From positions 6,820,001-6,884,000 of the forward strand of contig OX291545.1 of the NCBI GenBank assembly GCA_946406115.1: a DNA stretch of 64,000 bases. Direction: 5' to 3'. The stretch is from Apoda limacodes (Eukaryota > Arthropoda > Insecta > Lepidoptera > Limacodidae). The notes under the pieces are model-generated. The model saw nothing but the letters and a program-made list of their open reading frames with translations. It searched no databases and was not told the DNA's origin. Below are positions 13,118 to 25,925 of this stretch, one piece after another (the first letter of the stretch is position 1; the number at the start of each line of letters is the position of its first letter). A program made the position numbers and the translations under genes.

Positions 13118-13375
13118 CGCAAAAATGCTTGTAATGTGATAATTATTTTGCCAATCTTCTTTGAGTAAAGTCTACCTTTCCACGCTTCTTAAATAGGCAC
13201 CAAAACTTGCAAAGGATGCAATTTAATTACTGGTGAGTTTTAGCCATCACCAATTTCCTTTGAAAATTAATTATAGTCGAGGTTTATTTTAAAATAGGTG
13301 CAAAAAATTTCTTCAAAAATGCTTGTAATGTGATAATTATTTTGACAACCTTCTTTGAGTAATATTGACCTTGTA
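13118..13375. repeat. Direct repeat pair, ~60-bp units 194 bp apart
   Basis: The sequence aaaaatgcttgtaatgtgat with its following 40 bases occurs near 13121-13181 and again near 13315-13375 with few differences. It is a simple local duplication. Confidence 0.7.
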
Positions 13376-15456
13376 TCTGGGTTTTATTAAAAATACTCGC
13401 ATTGTATGAGTAGTACACCATACAAACCTTGTTATGCAAGTATTGCGCTGCTGGCTACCCTATGATGACCTTAACTTAGCTACGCTCTCGGCTTTCAAGC
13501 TTGGTCATCAATGCAGCCCTTGCTATCCGCACTATAAAGGCTTCCATCCAAAGCTTGTCCATCAAGTGTTGAAATGCTGACCACACTGTGATGGCCTAGA
13601 GCTGCGCTACGCCGACATCAGCACTGCCAGCAACGAACTCATTACAGTCCGTGACAGTAATATACTATTAAGTAGTTGCCGTGTTTATGACAGACACATT
13701 ATTTTATATTGATGACTAAACCGGACTCAGAATCTGTTTGCAATTCGGGTAAACAAAAATTACCTTGACACGCGTCTTTCGCTTTGTTAGTCTATGCAAC
13801 ATATACATAAAAACGTATAATATTTCTCATTGTAAATTTGAAATTTTGTAGATTTTAGGTTTAGTCAGTGTCGTGATTTGAAAACCAGTTAAAGAATGTG
13901 ACAATAAAGATTATCATGTAAGTATTTTAATGATTTATGATTAAATTACCAGAAAAAGTGAACATTAAGTAAAGTTAGGTTATGTTTACAAGATTTGCAA
14001 AGAGATTCTGAGTTAGGTTTAGCACTTTACCAAGTCTTCGTACATATTTTTTATTGCGTAGACTTAGAAGCTCGATGTTCAGAGACCGTAGACCTAAGGT
14101 CTATTTACTTTAAGTTTTAATTTGATACCTTCACGCGTTCCTGAGAGACAGACAGACAGACAGACGGACAACAAAGTGATCCTAAAGGGATTCCTTTTTT
14201 GCTTTTGAGGTACAGAACCCTAAAAACCTACCTACATAAGGTATAAGCGTTTTATATATCAATTTATGTTTAATATACAAAAGAAAACATTTTTTCTTTT
14301 TGAATCATCATAGACTAGGGCAGAGGGTGCATGATAGCGCCATTTTTGAATAGTATGAAAAAAAACCATCCTTTTCATAAATTATTTTCAAATAAAACTA
14401 GTATTTCTTATTATCACTTTAATTGTTAATGTTGTAAAATGAAAATAAAGAGGATAACAACGCTGATAATCTCTCAATCAAAACTAGTTTTAAAAAAAAT
14501 GATTTCGGCTATTTCATAGCAGCAGGTCAATGAAAGAGCTACCATGTGTTAAGAAAGAGCCGATACCTACTTTTGAGGTACTAAACGGTTTTTATCAATT
14601 AAATTATGTTAAGTATTTAAAATCAGATTAATACTAAACTTACTTTGGTAATTCTATGAAAATCACAATTTTTAATCAGTCTCAATAATAACTAAACATT
14701 GTCTTAATCAACAATTAAAACTTTTGAATATTGTCTGAGTGAAAAAGTAAATAACTAAATAAAAATTAGTCTGAAAACATAAAGTCAAGCCGAGCCGTAA
14801 ATAATTAAATGAAAATTTGTATACATAGAGTATACAAATTTTCAAATAAAAATAAAAATAATTAGCATTAAAAACATTTTTGGCAGAAGAAATTAATCAC
14901 CCCTTTGTGGCCACACGATTAATTTGCCCAAGCCGGCTCTTTAAAAGCATAGATGATTGGCTCTTTCAAAACACGACGCTGTTAAAAATATAACCTCAAA
15001 AAAAAGGTACTATACCAAAACGCTGATCTGATATTATTTGTGCAAAACAAGGGCAAATATATGGACGCCAATACTGCATATCTTTTTTTTTCAACTTATG
15101 CAATACCCTTTTTGAAAAAAAAAATGAAATAAACACAAAGAAACTTACTTTTTGGCTTCTTAATTTTAGCAACAGTCCTGTGAGGCGATTTGCTTTCGTA
15201 GAACTGACAAATGTTTGGGGGTGACAGCTATCCAGTGTTGCCCTTTAAGGAGTAAAATTAAACTTTGGTAGAATATCGATGAGTGATGAAAAATTACATC
15301 GGCTCGTTTAAAGCCTGGCTCTTTCATGCACACTCTCCCCTACATGACAACCGCAGAGTATTGCTAGAAACACGCGCTGTTCGTAACAACATTACGTTCC
15401 AGTTAACAAAGCTGACCGAAACATTTCACATAATAAAATTGATACACTTTTTACAC
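13376..15456. other. Noncoding DNA with repeat traces
   Basis: Near 14110-14215 a minus-strand fragment has cagacagacagacagacggac and ggtacagaaccctaaaaa, matching the front of the repeat family at 15457 and 33091. A palindrome (gaaaatttgtatac / gtatacaaattttc) lies at about 14811-14843. No gene is seen. Confidence 0.45.
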
Positions 15457-15863
15457 ATTTTTAGGGTTCCGTACCTAAAGGGTAATTAGCGGAACCCTAT
15501 TACTAAGACTTCGCTGTCCGTCCGTCCGTCCGTCCGTCCGTCTGTCACCAGGCTGTATCTCAAGAACCGTGATAATTAAACAGTTGAAATTTTCACAGAA
15601 GATGTACATCTGTTGTCGCGATAGCAACAGTTACTAAAAACAGAATAAAATAAACATTTAAGGGGGCTTCCATACAGTGTTCCATACAGCTTCCACACGT
15701 GATTTTAATGCTCGATTTTGCTCGATATTGATAAGAGGTAGACGCTTAAAATATTCACTGAATATTTAGTTATATAGTCACTTTAAAAATAAATAATTAA
15801 AATAAATCAAATATTTACGGAACCCTTCGTGCGCGAGTCCGACTCGCACTTAGCCGATTTTTT
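15457..15863 (+). repeat. Interspersed repeat family copy 1
   Basis: Begins tttagggttccgtacc, contains a (tccg)n tract and tcaccaggctgtatctca, and ends gagtccgactcgcac...ccgattttt. Copy 2 at 33091-33390 has the same order of blocks. Such elements are very common in lepidopteran genomes; the class (Helitron- or MITE-like) is not resolved here. Confidence 0.75.
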
Positions 15864-16289
15864 ATAATAATATACTTTATTTGACAAATTATGAGCACAT
15901 TACAAATTTCCAAGTTGTACAATACAAATTAAACAATACACTATTCTATAGATAAATTAATAATATGCTACCGTAACCTACAGAACGAAACCTTGGCTCC
16001 CAATATAGCTAATATCCTGAATTTCAGGAACCAGTTGACAGTGTCAACGAAATCTCAATTTACAATTTGCACGAAAAATCATGTCAGTTTTTACTACTGT
16101 CAATTTATGACAGCCTGGTACTTCGAGTCCAATTTGCCACGTGGTAGTGACCGTTGCCACGCCTTCGTCGCCGTCACAAATCACAACCGTGCCACGTAAT
16201 GCACGTACGCGTTTTAGTGAGTGTAATTTGTATCTCACCCCCAAGGTCTGTAAAACTAGGTTTGGTTTTTTTGCACAGATTTTATTTTA
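15864..16289. other. Noncoding DNA, possible LINE tail
   Basis: Starts with ttataataatatactttattt, which on the minus strand reads as a LINE-like 3' tail with a poly(A) signal. The rest shows no feature. Confidence 0.35.
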
Positions 16290-16770
16290 TATCGATCTAG
16301 AGTTTTAACAGGAACCTTCTTTTCCTTTTTATTTACGCATTTTTCTTTCTTAACACCGTGCCGAAGCATCTAAATGCCAAGATTATTGGAATAGCTATAG
16401 TTGAAATAATAAACATACATAAGAATAGAATACTTTTTTTCTCGATCGAGAGTTCCCACTAAAACATATTTTTTGCATGTTTTGAATTTTTATTCCTTAT
16501 AGCCGTAACGAAGCACCTAGAGTTTTGGCATAGCTATAGCTGAAAGGATGAATATAGTAAAAGGATACTTTTTATCCCGATTAAGAGCGCCTATGGGAAT
16601 AGTTTTTTTTGTGAATAATACCGAAGGCCACTATTTCTTCATGTAGCAACAGAGAAGTGGTTTGACATGATGTTTGGCACATAAATAGTTGGTAGGCAAA
16701 AAAACAGATGGGAAAGTTCTTTTCCTGGTTTCTTCTTCTTTAATTATAGTAACGGAGCGATGTAATTTTT
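16290..16770. repeat. Diverged tandem repeat, roughly 150-200-bp units
   Basis: Blocks such as gccgtaacgaagcacctaga, tagctatagctgaaa and tcgagagttccca recur two to three times in the same order with strong divergence. It is an old local amplification. Confidence 0.45.
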
Positions 16771-18429
16771 TAGCCCGAAACTAATGAAGCGGTGACCAAT
16801 TTTCGGTTCCGATTCCTATGGCTACAAATTTTGGGTTTTTAGAACTTTATTTTTCTCAAAGAATTTATACATTCGCTTATTAGATAAAAATACAGGTTAT
16901 CTTAAATATAGGATATTTAAAAATTAGGCAAGCAAAAGAAACGGACGAGAACAAAATAAAAATAGTACTTACATTTGCACGCCTCATAAGCCGAGCGGTG
17001 AGGTAGTGCTTTACTCTCGACATGTCAAAAAACCCAGTCTTTCGAAACTTAAATGACGTTTTTTTTTTTAATATAACACTCACAGGATAATATGAGTGCA
17101 CTAATATGAAGTTAAATAATCTGTCTAGCACATATGGTACATTTTATAAACAATTAATTTGTTTAATATAATAAATAATAACATTAAAACTAATCATTCT
17201 TGGACGTCCGTGAGTCTGTGTTTATGTGACCATGTATGTGGCAGAGAAATTGGTCGAAAAATTCATCTTACCGAAATACTTTTGTTTTTAATATATAAAG
17301 TATTACACTGTGCTGATTCCTAGTTAATATTAGCGTTCTAAGTACTGTCGTTTAATTATAATTTATAAAAAACTAATATACCACTGTATACTGTATATCT
17401 ATATATATATTTTTTATTTTTATTTTATAGTATATTTTTTCCTCACCTTATTTGTTATTTTATTTTAAAAAACTTGAGTTTTTGTTTTAGAATTTTTTTT
17501 TAAATGTGAATGACCGCTATGAGGCGTGCACTTTTGGATTTTCCAAATTTTTTTACATTTCAACTTCCAAGCAAAAAACAACCATAAATACAGTGTGATC
17601 ACAGTTTGGTTATAAAATTAAAATTACAAAACTATACCTATGATCTTGTATCAGGTGAGTTACTTCTAATCAACTTCTATTGTTTCTATTTAGTACTAGT
17701 ATAAATAAATAAACAAACACAACTGCAAAAAGAAAACAAACCAAATGATCGAAACGGTTGTGTGATATCTGTAAGAATTGATTTTATTGGCAGGTAGGTA
17801 ATTTTGTGGCAGTAGTCAGTTGAGTTGTGGTGATGATAGTAAACATGGTTTTTATTACGTATCGTACCGTACGTAGTCTCAGTGGATAACGATCGGCAGT
17901 GTAGGCCATTATAGTCATGATGATTATTGTTAGTTATTGATAATCAAAATTTAGATTGTGAAACAGTTTAGATTAGATATTCTTTAATAATTAATAATAA
18001 TGAAATAAAATAATAATAAAATAAAATATATAGGATATAAGATTTTTCATTATGTGAAAGATTCCCGCGTTTTTGAGTTTTTGGTTTTCTTAGTTTGATT
18101 TTAATTTTTTTTTGAAGTGAAAACTTCTTTAGCGGCGTTGTGCACTTTTTTTGGTATGGGTAAAAAATGATTAACTCGCGTCAGGTCACGTGTTCTAATC
18201 GTGGAAATTCGTAAGACGGAAACCGTAATGCCACGCCTATTATAATTTTTATTTTTAGTATTCGCGATTATGAGTAGTACAGGGAGGTTGGATATGGATT
18301 TTTAATTGACAGATTGCGATGTCAAATATACTACGTCAAAAAAGTAAATAAACAAACATTATTATTTCTTGACAATGTCAAAGACATGTCTTGTGACATA
18401 TTTGAGTGTTAAGCGCGAATCGTGTGTAA
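16771..18429. other. Noncoding DNA
   Basis: No supported feature. Confidence 0.45.
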
Positions 18430-19714
18430 AGGTTTTCACTTCTGCCGGCACTCCCGAAGTGCAACTCGTTTTTTTTTGTACAAAATGTTCCAGATTTTTT
18501 TGAACAATGAAACTGATTGGATATTTTTTATATCGTTTGGTAATCTGTTAAACATTTGCGCACCGTCATACATAATGTTTTTCGGACCATAATTGGTTCT
18601 AGGTTTATTTATTAAGAGATTATTGTTCGGGTTTCTTAAAGATCGTGTTTGGACTTGGGACTATACAGTGTAGGAAATGGACGAGTGTATGTCTTTTCTT
18701 AGAATTTTTTGAACAAGCATACAAGTATTGTAATTGTATATCTGAGACAATGTCATGAGTTTTATTTTTTTGTAGACTGTAGTTGTTGGGGTTAAATAGT
18801 TGAGGTGAAAAAGTAATTTTATAATTTTATTTTGGGTTATTTGTAATTTTTTTAAATTGGTTTTGTTTGCCGATCCCCATACATCGATGAGATATGTGAG
18901 GTGGCTGTTTACGAGGGAATTATAAATTAAGTCCCGAACAGGTAGCAACGGACGTTATTACGTAGGATGCCGAGGAGGGCTGATAGTTTAGATTTTACTT
19001 GTTTTACGTGAGGTTTCCAGGTGAGATGAGTGTCTAGAGTAAGGCCAATATATTTTTCAAATTCTACAACTACACATCGTATTTGAGCATTGTTTATTTG
19101 TAGAGAGGTCACGTTCCCATTTTTTTTTGCTCTAAATCTCATGTAGTTAGTTTAAGTTACGTTTATAGTTAAAAGATTGTTCAGAAACCAATTGTCAAGC
19201 ATATCGAGGTCAGTTTGTGACTGTGAGAACACTGTTTGAATTTTAATGCCAAAATAAAACAAGCAGGTATCGTCAGCGTATAATGTAAGGTCGCCGACCA
19301 AGTTTAGTTTGTGGCTATCGTTTATATATATCAAGACGAGTAGGGTACCTAAAATGGATCCCTGTGGGTTGCCGTAGGTAATTAGTTCTGGTTTACTAGT
19401 TGCTTCCCCAATTTTTTATATTTGGTACCTATTTGTCATATATGACTGTAACATATTAAAGGCTGCTTGTTTAATACCGATTGCGTTTAGTTTGTGAAGA
19501 AGTAGTTTGTGGCTGATCGTGTCAAAAGCTTTCTTTAGATCAATAAATATACCTAGATTTGTTTTTTGTCTATTTTGTTCTTTAGGGTCGTAACAAGGTC
19601 TATGCTTGCTGAAAGCTTATTAGACTTAGAGCGAAAGCCGTACTGTTATTTAAGAAGTCAAGTGATTTAAGGTATGTTTCTAATCTACTATAAATATTTT
19701 TTTTTTGGAGGGTA
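18430..19714 (-). pseudogene. LINE reverse transcriptase, 3' half (minus strand, degraded)
   Basis: Read on the minus strand this is the core and C-terminal part of a non-LTR retrotransposon reverse transcriptase. It shows a fingers/palm segment with [10 protein letters not shown] (near 19545), a GNPQGS box (near 19360), the catalytic YADDT box (near 19265) and a C-terminal segment ending in a NRLPNDIK-type motif (near 18540). Stops and frameshifts break the frame into at least three pieces. The 5' part of the same RT lies at 25926-27060; a plus-strand LINE block separates the two. Motif style fits the CR1/L2/Jockey group, but the clade is not resolved. Confidence 0.8.
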
Positions 19715-19880
19715 GGTGCCTCACTGTATAGATGACTTTTTGTATCTTACATTATAAAAAATAATTAAAAATAGTATTTAAATAATTTATTAGCAGGAAA
19801 GTACATGAATATATTTAGAAATAATTAGTGGTACCTGTTAGCAGTAAAATTCCTTAATTTTGCACTTATAACCTTCTATT

Positions 19881-20615
19881 ATGGATTCACTGAGGCAAAC
19901 TGTCACAGACTTAGCTGATGTTTTTAACACCCGCATGGCTGAGTTTCAAATGGACCTTAAGAGTAAATCCACTCCTCAGGCTACCTCCACTTCATTTTCA
20001 GATATTGCAGCAGAATTTGAAGTCTTCAAAAGTTTTATCACTACTGCACTGAGTAGCCTGCAGCAACAAGTTGAGTTGTTGGCCTATGAGCTGAATAGAC
20101 AAGAGATGCATAGTCGTCGGAAGTTTCTACTTGTCCACGGCATTTCAGAAGCTAAGCAGGAAGACAGCGCAGCAGTTTGTGTGAAGATTTTTAAAGACAA
20201 GCTTGGTGAAGATTTTGCGAATTTTTCAACAGAGTGTATTAGCCGATGTCATCGGATGGGTCGTGACGTAAATAAATCCAGGCCAATCGTGGTTAAGTTT
20301 AAAGAAGTGAGTGTGAGAGACAAAGTGTGGTTTGCGAAGACATCTCTTAAAGGTTCAGGTGTCACATTTTCCGAATTCTTGACCAAAGTTCGACATACGA
20401 CTGTTTTAGCTGCACGTGAGCGCTTTGGTGTTACTAAATGCTGGACCAAAGGCGGCATTATCGTTGTGATTGGAGCCGATGGAAAGCGACACCAAATCCA
20501 AACTATTGCCGATTTAAAGCGTATTCCTTCTTCTTCGATAAACGAACCAAATAAACAGTCGTCAATTAAAGCTGTTGAAGACAAAAATTCCAGATCTAAG
20601 CGTGTCAAAAAATAG
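19881..20615 (+). CDS. LINE A ORF1 nucleic-acid chaperone protein
   Basis: An uninterrupted 244-codon ORF with an ATG start. Residues about 1-78 form a helical, probably coiled-coil segment; 80-135 resemble an RRM (KFLLVHGI as strand 1); 136-205 resemble the C-terminal RNA-binding domain (RPIVVKFKEVSVRDKVW, with a basic tail). This is the layout of the L1-type ORF1p that trimerises and coats LINE RNA in the cytoplasmic RNP. It lies upstream of, and in the same orientation as, the endonuclease/RT remnants. It is intact although ORF2 is not, so it is either a young copy or lucky. The clade is uncertain, and the intact frame does not prove expression. Confidence 0.75.
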   Translation: MDSLRQTVTDLADVFNTRMAEFQMDLKSKSTPQATSTSFSDIAAEFEVFKSFITTALSSLQQQVELLAYELNRQEMHSRRKFLLVHGISEAKQEDSAAVCVKIFKDKLGEDFANFSTECISRCHRMGRDVNKSRPIVVKFKEVSVRDKVWFAKTSLKGSGVTFSEFLTKVRHTTVLAARERFGVTKCWTKGGIIVVIGADGKRHQIQTIADLKRIPSSSINEPNKQSSIKAVEDKNSRSKRVKK

Positions 20616-20744
20616 TTCGATTGCTGTACGCTCCGCAGTGTTGTTAAATCCTTCCAGTGAGTAGTAATCGCTTGTTAAATATATCTACCCTCATCTTCCT
20701 TTCTTTACTTTGTTAATCACACCATATTTATACAGTAGAAAAAT

Positions 20745-22880
20745 TTGTTCAAAAATTTTGTGGTTAGATTTGTTTGTTGTTGTTCTTGGTTTCACTACCT
20801 TCCCTACCTTCTACTTCGTACTCTTTACCAGGATTCCAAATTATTCGTAATGACCGAATTGGTCGTGGTGGAGGTGGGGTTGCCATATATCTTCGGTCCG
20901 ATATTCCCTTTTCAGTACTCAACATGTCATCTCAACCAGCTGCTGGTGCCGAACATATTCTTATTGAGATATCTCTTGTTAATAATAAAATTCTTCTTGG
21001 CGTGTATTACAATCCTTCACTTCAAATTAATTATTTTTCCGCATTCGAATCCCTCCTTGAGACATTTACACCCATTTATAGTCATACTATTATAATGGGA
21101 GACTTCAATACATGTCTTCTAAAGAAGGACTACCGTACTAACCGACTTCAATCAATAGTAATCTCAATATTCTCCCTCTTAACGCTACACATTACTTCCC
21201 CAATTGTTCTCCTTCTCTCCTAGATCTCATAATTGTCTCTTCGCAGGAACATGCCTCTGCTCATGGTCAATTTTCTGCTGATGCGTTCTCCTACCATGAC
21301 CTTATTTACCTATCATATAAAATTCATCCCAAAAAAAGTAAATCGAGACTACTTTCGCAGCGTAATTTTAGTGGAATGAAATTGGAGCAATTACGTAAAG
21401 ACGTTGCCAACACTGATTGGTCGGTAGTTCTTAACGCTAACTCAGTTAACTCAGAAAAAGTTGTAGTGTTTAACTCGCTTTTGACTCAATTGTATGAAAT
21501 CCATCCACCTGTCAGATTATTGCGTGTAAAACAATTTCCTGCACCATGGCTTAGTGAAGAAATTAGAGTGCTTCAAAAAAAACGTAATAATGCTAAAGCA
21601 AAATTCAAAAGAGAGCCCACAGAGGAGAATCTTGCTAAATATAAAAGTCTTCGAAATCGCTGTGGTACGGTGTGCAGGGACGCACAACGACGCCATATCT
21701 ATAGTTCCGTTGAAAACGGGGATCCAGCTAAAATCTGGAAGTTTCTTAAGTCACTAGGAGTTGGCAAAACACAGTCATCATCCTCAGCTATTAATTTAAA
21801 CTTAAATGAACTCAATCAACTGCTTTTAATAGCAGTAAAAACGCTAGCACGCTTAATAATCTTTCTTCAAATCCAACTCCTGACTTCTCTCCTTTTACTT
21901 TTCATCAATTTACTGATTGTGATGTTAGGAAGTGTGTTTTGGCTATATCATCCAGTGCTGTTGGTAGCGATTGCATTAGCCGTACTATGATTGTACCTAT
22001 CCTTGACCTGATTACTCCTATTATCACTCATATCCTCAATTCTTCCATTAGCTCAGGTATTTTTCCCAATGCTTGGAAAAATGCACACGTCATACCATTG
22101 CCCAAGAAACTTATTACATCTGCTGTTTCTGATTTCTGTCCAATTTTGATATTAACATTTCTCTCCAAAGTTCTCGAACAGTTGGTAAATAAGCAGCTTA
22201 ACCTTTTCCTGACCAAAAATAATTTGTTGAATTCCTTACAATCAGGATTTCGTCCTGGGCATAGTACGGTTACAACACTTGCTAAGGTTACTGATGATAT
22301 TCGCTTAAGTATGGATACCAAACAAGTTACAGTTCTTTCACTCTTAGATTTTAGCAATACTTTCAATTCAGTAGACTTTGATATCTTGTTGGGCATTCTA
22401 CACTCTCTTAACATATCTCCAACTCCAATGACTGGTTTCGTAGTTACTTGTGCGGCCGCCGGCAACGCATCCAATTTGATAATTCCTTTTCTGACTGGTG
22501 CAACATTACTGCCGGCGTACCACAAGGTGGTGTGGTGTCACCGCTTTGCACTTTTCATTAATACAATCACTCTAAAGATTTCTTCTCCCTAACACCTTTA
22601 TGCAGACGACCTTCAAATTTATGCAAGTGGACCTGTTGACCATCTTAACAATGTTATCAAGTCATTAAATACTGACCTTGAAAATATTGTGGAATGGTGC
22701 GAGTATTATGGTCTTAGAATGAATCCCTTAAAATCACAAGCCATAATTATTGGTAGTCCAAAACTTACGTCCAGGGTTAACTGGAATAACTTACCACAAA
22801 TTGAAATTAATAGAATTCCAATTTCATACAGCGACACAGTTAAAAATCTTGGAGTCTTATTAGACAATAATTTGACTTGA
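20745..22880 (+). pseudogene. LINE A ORF2: endonuclease and reverse transcriptase, broken
   Basis: The endonuclease part is visible around 20830-21150 (GRGGGGVAIYLR, then IIMGDFNT), but its N-terminal roughly 60 residues are missing. A linker with a basic helical region follows (21376-21760). RT motifs follow in shifted frames: WKNAHVIPLPKK (about 22075), SGFRPGHST (22246), LLDFSNTFNSVDF (22345), AGVPQGG (near 22510) and YADDLQIYA (near 22600). At least three frameshifts or stops break the frame, so no functional enzyme can be made. The enzyme would nick target DNA and prime reverse transcription of the element RNA. Confidence 0.8.
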
Positions 22881-25800
22881 GTTCCACAAGAAGAGTTTAA
22901 AGAAAGGTAGGGCACTGCAAGTACTCGCTCGAATAAGCTGCCCCAACAAATAAAGCGGGGCATAGCGAGTACTTGCTCGAATGAGCGGCCCGAACTGGGG
23001 AAGTACCTCCACCTTACAGAAAACCGCGGCCACAATAACACTAACATTGAGTAGTGCTGTGTTCCTGGCGGTGAGTAAGGTTGCCAGAGCTCTCTTTGAG
23101 GATTCGCTGCGCGGACAGCGGAGGACCGGCGGTGCTTATCGCTGTCTTTGCTCGGCGTAGACGCGGCGTGCTGGTTCGGCGGTCAGGGAGACCTGATGAA
23201 ACGGCTGACCGCTGACCGCCCGCAGGTTGAACGGGTTCCCGAACCCAGGGATCACTTAATCTCCGCCCTGGGAGGCTGATCCGCCAGCCTGTGTAATGTC
23301 TCTGAAGTGGTAGTCGTGCCGGAGAAGGAGACCGGAGTGGACCCGGCTACTGCAACAGAAAGGGATCAGGGGCCCTTCCGCCCGCCGTGCCAGCAACCGT
23401 ATCATCTGTGTTGAGATTCGGCAGCCTTAGAACCGCACCTTTTTGTCTTCTAAGCTGTCTGTGCAGTGAATCCTCATCCCTAGTCTAAGTAACTTTATAT
23501 ACAATGGCCAGAAATAGAAAAAGGAAAAGAGTTTTTACAGCGGCTACTCCATCCTCATACAATGTAGATTTTTGAATATCAGGGGTATTTACGCAAATCT
23601 TAATGCAGTCCACCATCACCTCGAGACTGCGCAGCCGACCATCCTCTTTCTAACGGAGACGCAGATATCCTGCCCGGCCGACACATCATACCTTCATTAT
23701 CTCGGCTACAAACTCGAGCACAATTTTTTGAGTCGTGCCGGTGTATGTATGTTCGTCCGCGAGAATATCTGCTGTCGCCGACTTCATAGCCTTGAAGACA
23801 GGGACCTGTCGATATTGTGGGTGCGCGTAGATCATGGCGGCCACACTCGTATCTATGCGTGCCTATACAGGTCTCATAGCGGTGACACGGACGTAACTCG
23901 ACTCTTCACGCACCTGAGTTTGACGACTAGTTATTTTGGGAGAGCAGAACTAGTTATTTTGGGAGACTTTAATGCCCACCATCGTGAGTAGCTCAGTTCT
24001 CGAACCAATAACTATGCAGGGATATCTGCTTATGAATTTGCTCTGACCTATGGATTCTCTCAGCTGGTACTTTCTCCAACGAGGATACCAGATATAGAGG
24101 ACCATACGAGCTCCTTACTGGACCTTCTGCTGACTACACGTCCGGACGGATACTCCGTCTCAGTGGATGCGCCTCTTGGCTCCTTGACCACTGTCTCGTT
24201 CGGACTCAAATATCATGCACACAACCCGATCTTTCTGGGCCAACTAATTGGCGTCGTGTGTGGCACTATAAGTCGGCAGACTGGGACGGATTGCGAGAAT
24301 TTTATGCATCGTACCCGTGGAGGCAGCTCTGCTTTAGCTTTAGAGACAATCCTCGCTGGTATGAAATGTTTCATTCCTAACCTGCGAGTAGCTGCCGGCG
24401 TCAAAAAACGACCGTGGTTTAATAGGTCTTGCAGAGAAGCTAAAATTCTTAAGCAAACTGCGTATGAGGCTTGGACCACGGCGTAATAATAAGGATCCGA
24501 ACATTTCTGAGTTAAAACGCAAATTAAATGCTGCCTCGAGGTTCAGTAAGAAAGCAACTGCTAGAGCAAAATTCCAATTCATTGGCAAAATAGGTGGGCA
24601 ACTTGCGAGCTATCCTTCTGAGAGTCGTGCTTTCTGGTCGCTTGCTAAAGCTGCCGAGGGGAACTTCTGCCAGTCGTCGTTACCACCACTGCGATGGTGA
24701 CTTGTCCCATAGTACAGAAGAGAAAGCCGATCTATTGGGCAGTCTCTTTGCCTCCAACTCGAACATGAACGACGAAGGCGCTGTACCACCTACTTTACCG
24801 TGGTGCGGTAAGACCGTGCCGGAAATCTCTATAACACAGCGAGAGGTCCGGCGGGCGTTGTTTTCCCTAGACGTTCATAAGTCGAGTGGGCCAGACGGTA
24901 TACCAACAGTGGTGCTTAAGAAGTGTGATCCTGAGTTATGTCCTGTACTCACGCGCCTCTTCGCGCTTTCCTACCATACTAGGCAACTTCCGTCTTCATG
25001 GAAGACTGCGAATGTGCACCCGGTGCCCAAAAAGGGCGATAGATCAGATCCATCGAATTACAGGCTTATCGCTATTACCTCTCTCCTCTCCAAGGTGATG
25101 GAGCGTGTGATCAACACACAGCTTTTGAGATACCTAGAAAAAACATGACCTGATCAGCGATCGTCAATATGGCTTTCGCCACGGTCGCTCGACTGGTGAC
25201 CTTCTAGTGTATCTCACACACCGATGGGCACTAGCCATTGAGAGTCAGGGGGAGGCATTGGCATGTAGCCTAGACATAGCGAAGGCGTTCGATCGGGTCT
25301 GGCACCGGGGTCTTCTATCGAAGTTGCCATCTTACGGAGTGCCCGAGGGTTTGTGCAAATGGGTGGCTAGCTTTTTGTCCGTCAGACGCATACGAGCCGT
25401 AGTTGACGGTAGTTGTTCTGATAGCATGGAAATTAATGCTGGTGTACCGCAAGGCTCTGTGCTGTCTCCTACGTTGTTTCTACTGCACATCAATGATATG
25501 TTGGAGATCAACAACATACATTGCTATGCAGATGACAGTACTGGAGACGCTTATTACACGGGCCGTGCAAGCATCCCTCGTTCTGTTGTGGAGGAAAAAC
25601 GTGAAGAACTTGTGTCTCAAATCGAGATCGGTCTGTCCAAGGTCTCTGGCTGGGGACGGGAAAACTTGGTCCGTTTCAACCCTTCAAAGACACAAGCCTG
25701 CGCGTTCACCGCTAAGAAAACCCCATTCACTGTAGTCCCACAATTCCAGAACACTCCCCTCTCCATCTCCAAGAGCATTGGGATCCTTGGTGTTAGTAAG

Positions 25801-25925
25801 AGCGATAAGGCCGCCTAGTTAATTATCTTATATATTATAGTACATATATAAGATTATATTTATTTATATATTTTAAATTTTTTGGTGTACAATAAAAGTA
25901 TATTCTATTCTATTGTATTCTATTT
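22881..25925 (+). mobile_element. LINE B (non-LTR retrotransposon with internal deletion)
   Basis: A GC-rich leader (about 22900-23500) is followed by endonuclease and reverse transcriptase coding remnants and a short 3' UTR. The 3' UTR contains gcgataaggccgcct and ends in attctattctattgtattct before a T-run. The coding region jumps from the RT thumb (ILGV, near 25790) directly into the 3' UTR motif, so the C-terminal RT segment has been lost by internal deletion. Fragments of that missing segment type occur separately at 28199-28470 and 31515-31820. Confidence 0.75.
23505..25818 (+). pseudogene. LINE B endonuclease/reverse transcriptase, broken
   Basis: The frame begins with a basic ATG segment at 23505 (MARNRKRKR) that stops at once; the endonuclease continues in another frame from 23572, with LTETQ near residue 30 and LGDFNAHH near 23960. 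After further breaks the RT shows KKGDRSDPSNYR (25035), the FRHGRSTGD box (25180), SLDIAKAFDRVWHR (25267), AGVPQGSVLSPTLF (25438) and CYADDST (25521). At least five frame breaks and the lost thumb/connection region make it non-functional. In life it would mobilise its own transcript by target-primed reverse transcription. Confidence 0.85.

Larger units (their letters stand above)
19715..22900 (+). mobile_element. LINE A (two-ORF non-LTR retrotransposon, 3' incomplete)
   Basis: A plus-strand retroelement with an intact L1-like ORF1 and a broken ORF2 carrying endonuclease and reverse transcriptase. It begins beside a T-run interrupting the minus-strand LINE. Its RT stops soon after the palm/thumb region, where LINE B leader sequence begins, so its own 3' UTR is missing. 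It was probably truncated by, or recombined with, LINE B. Confidence 0.75.
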
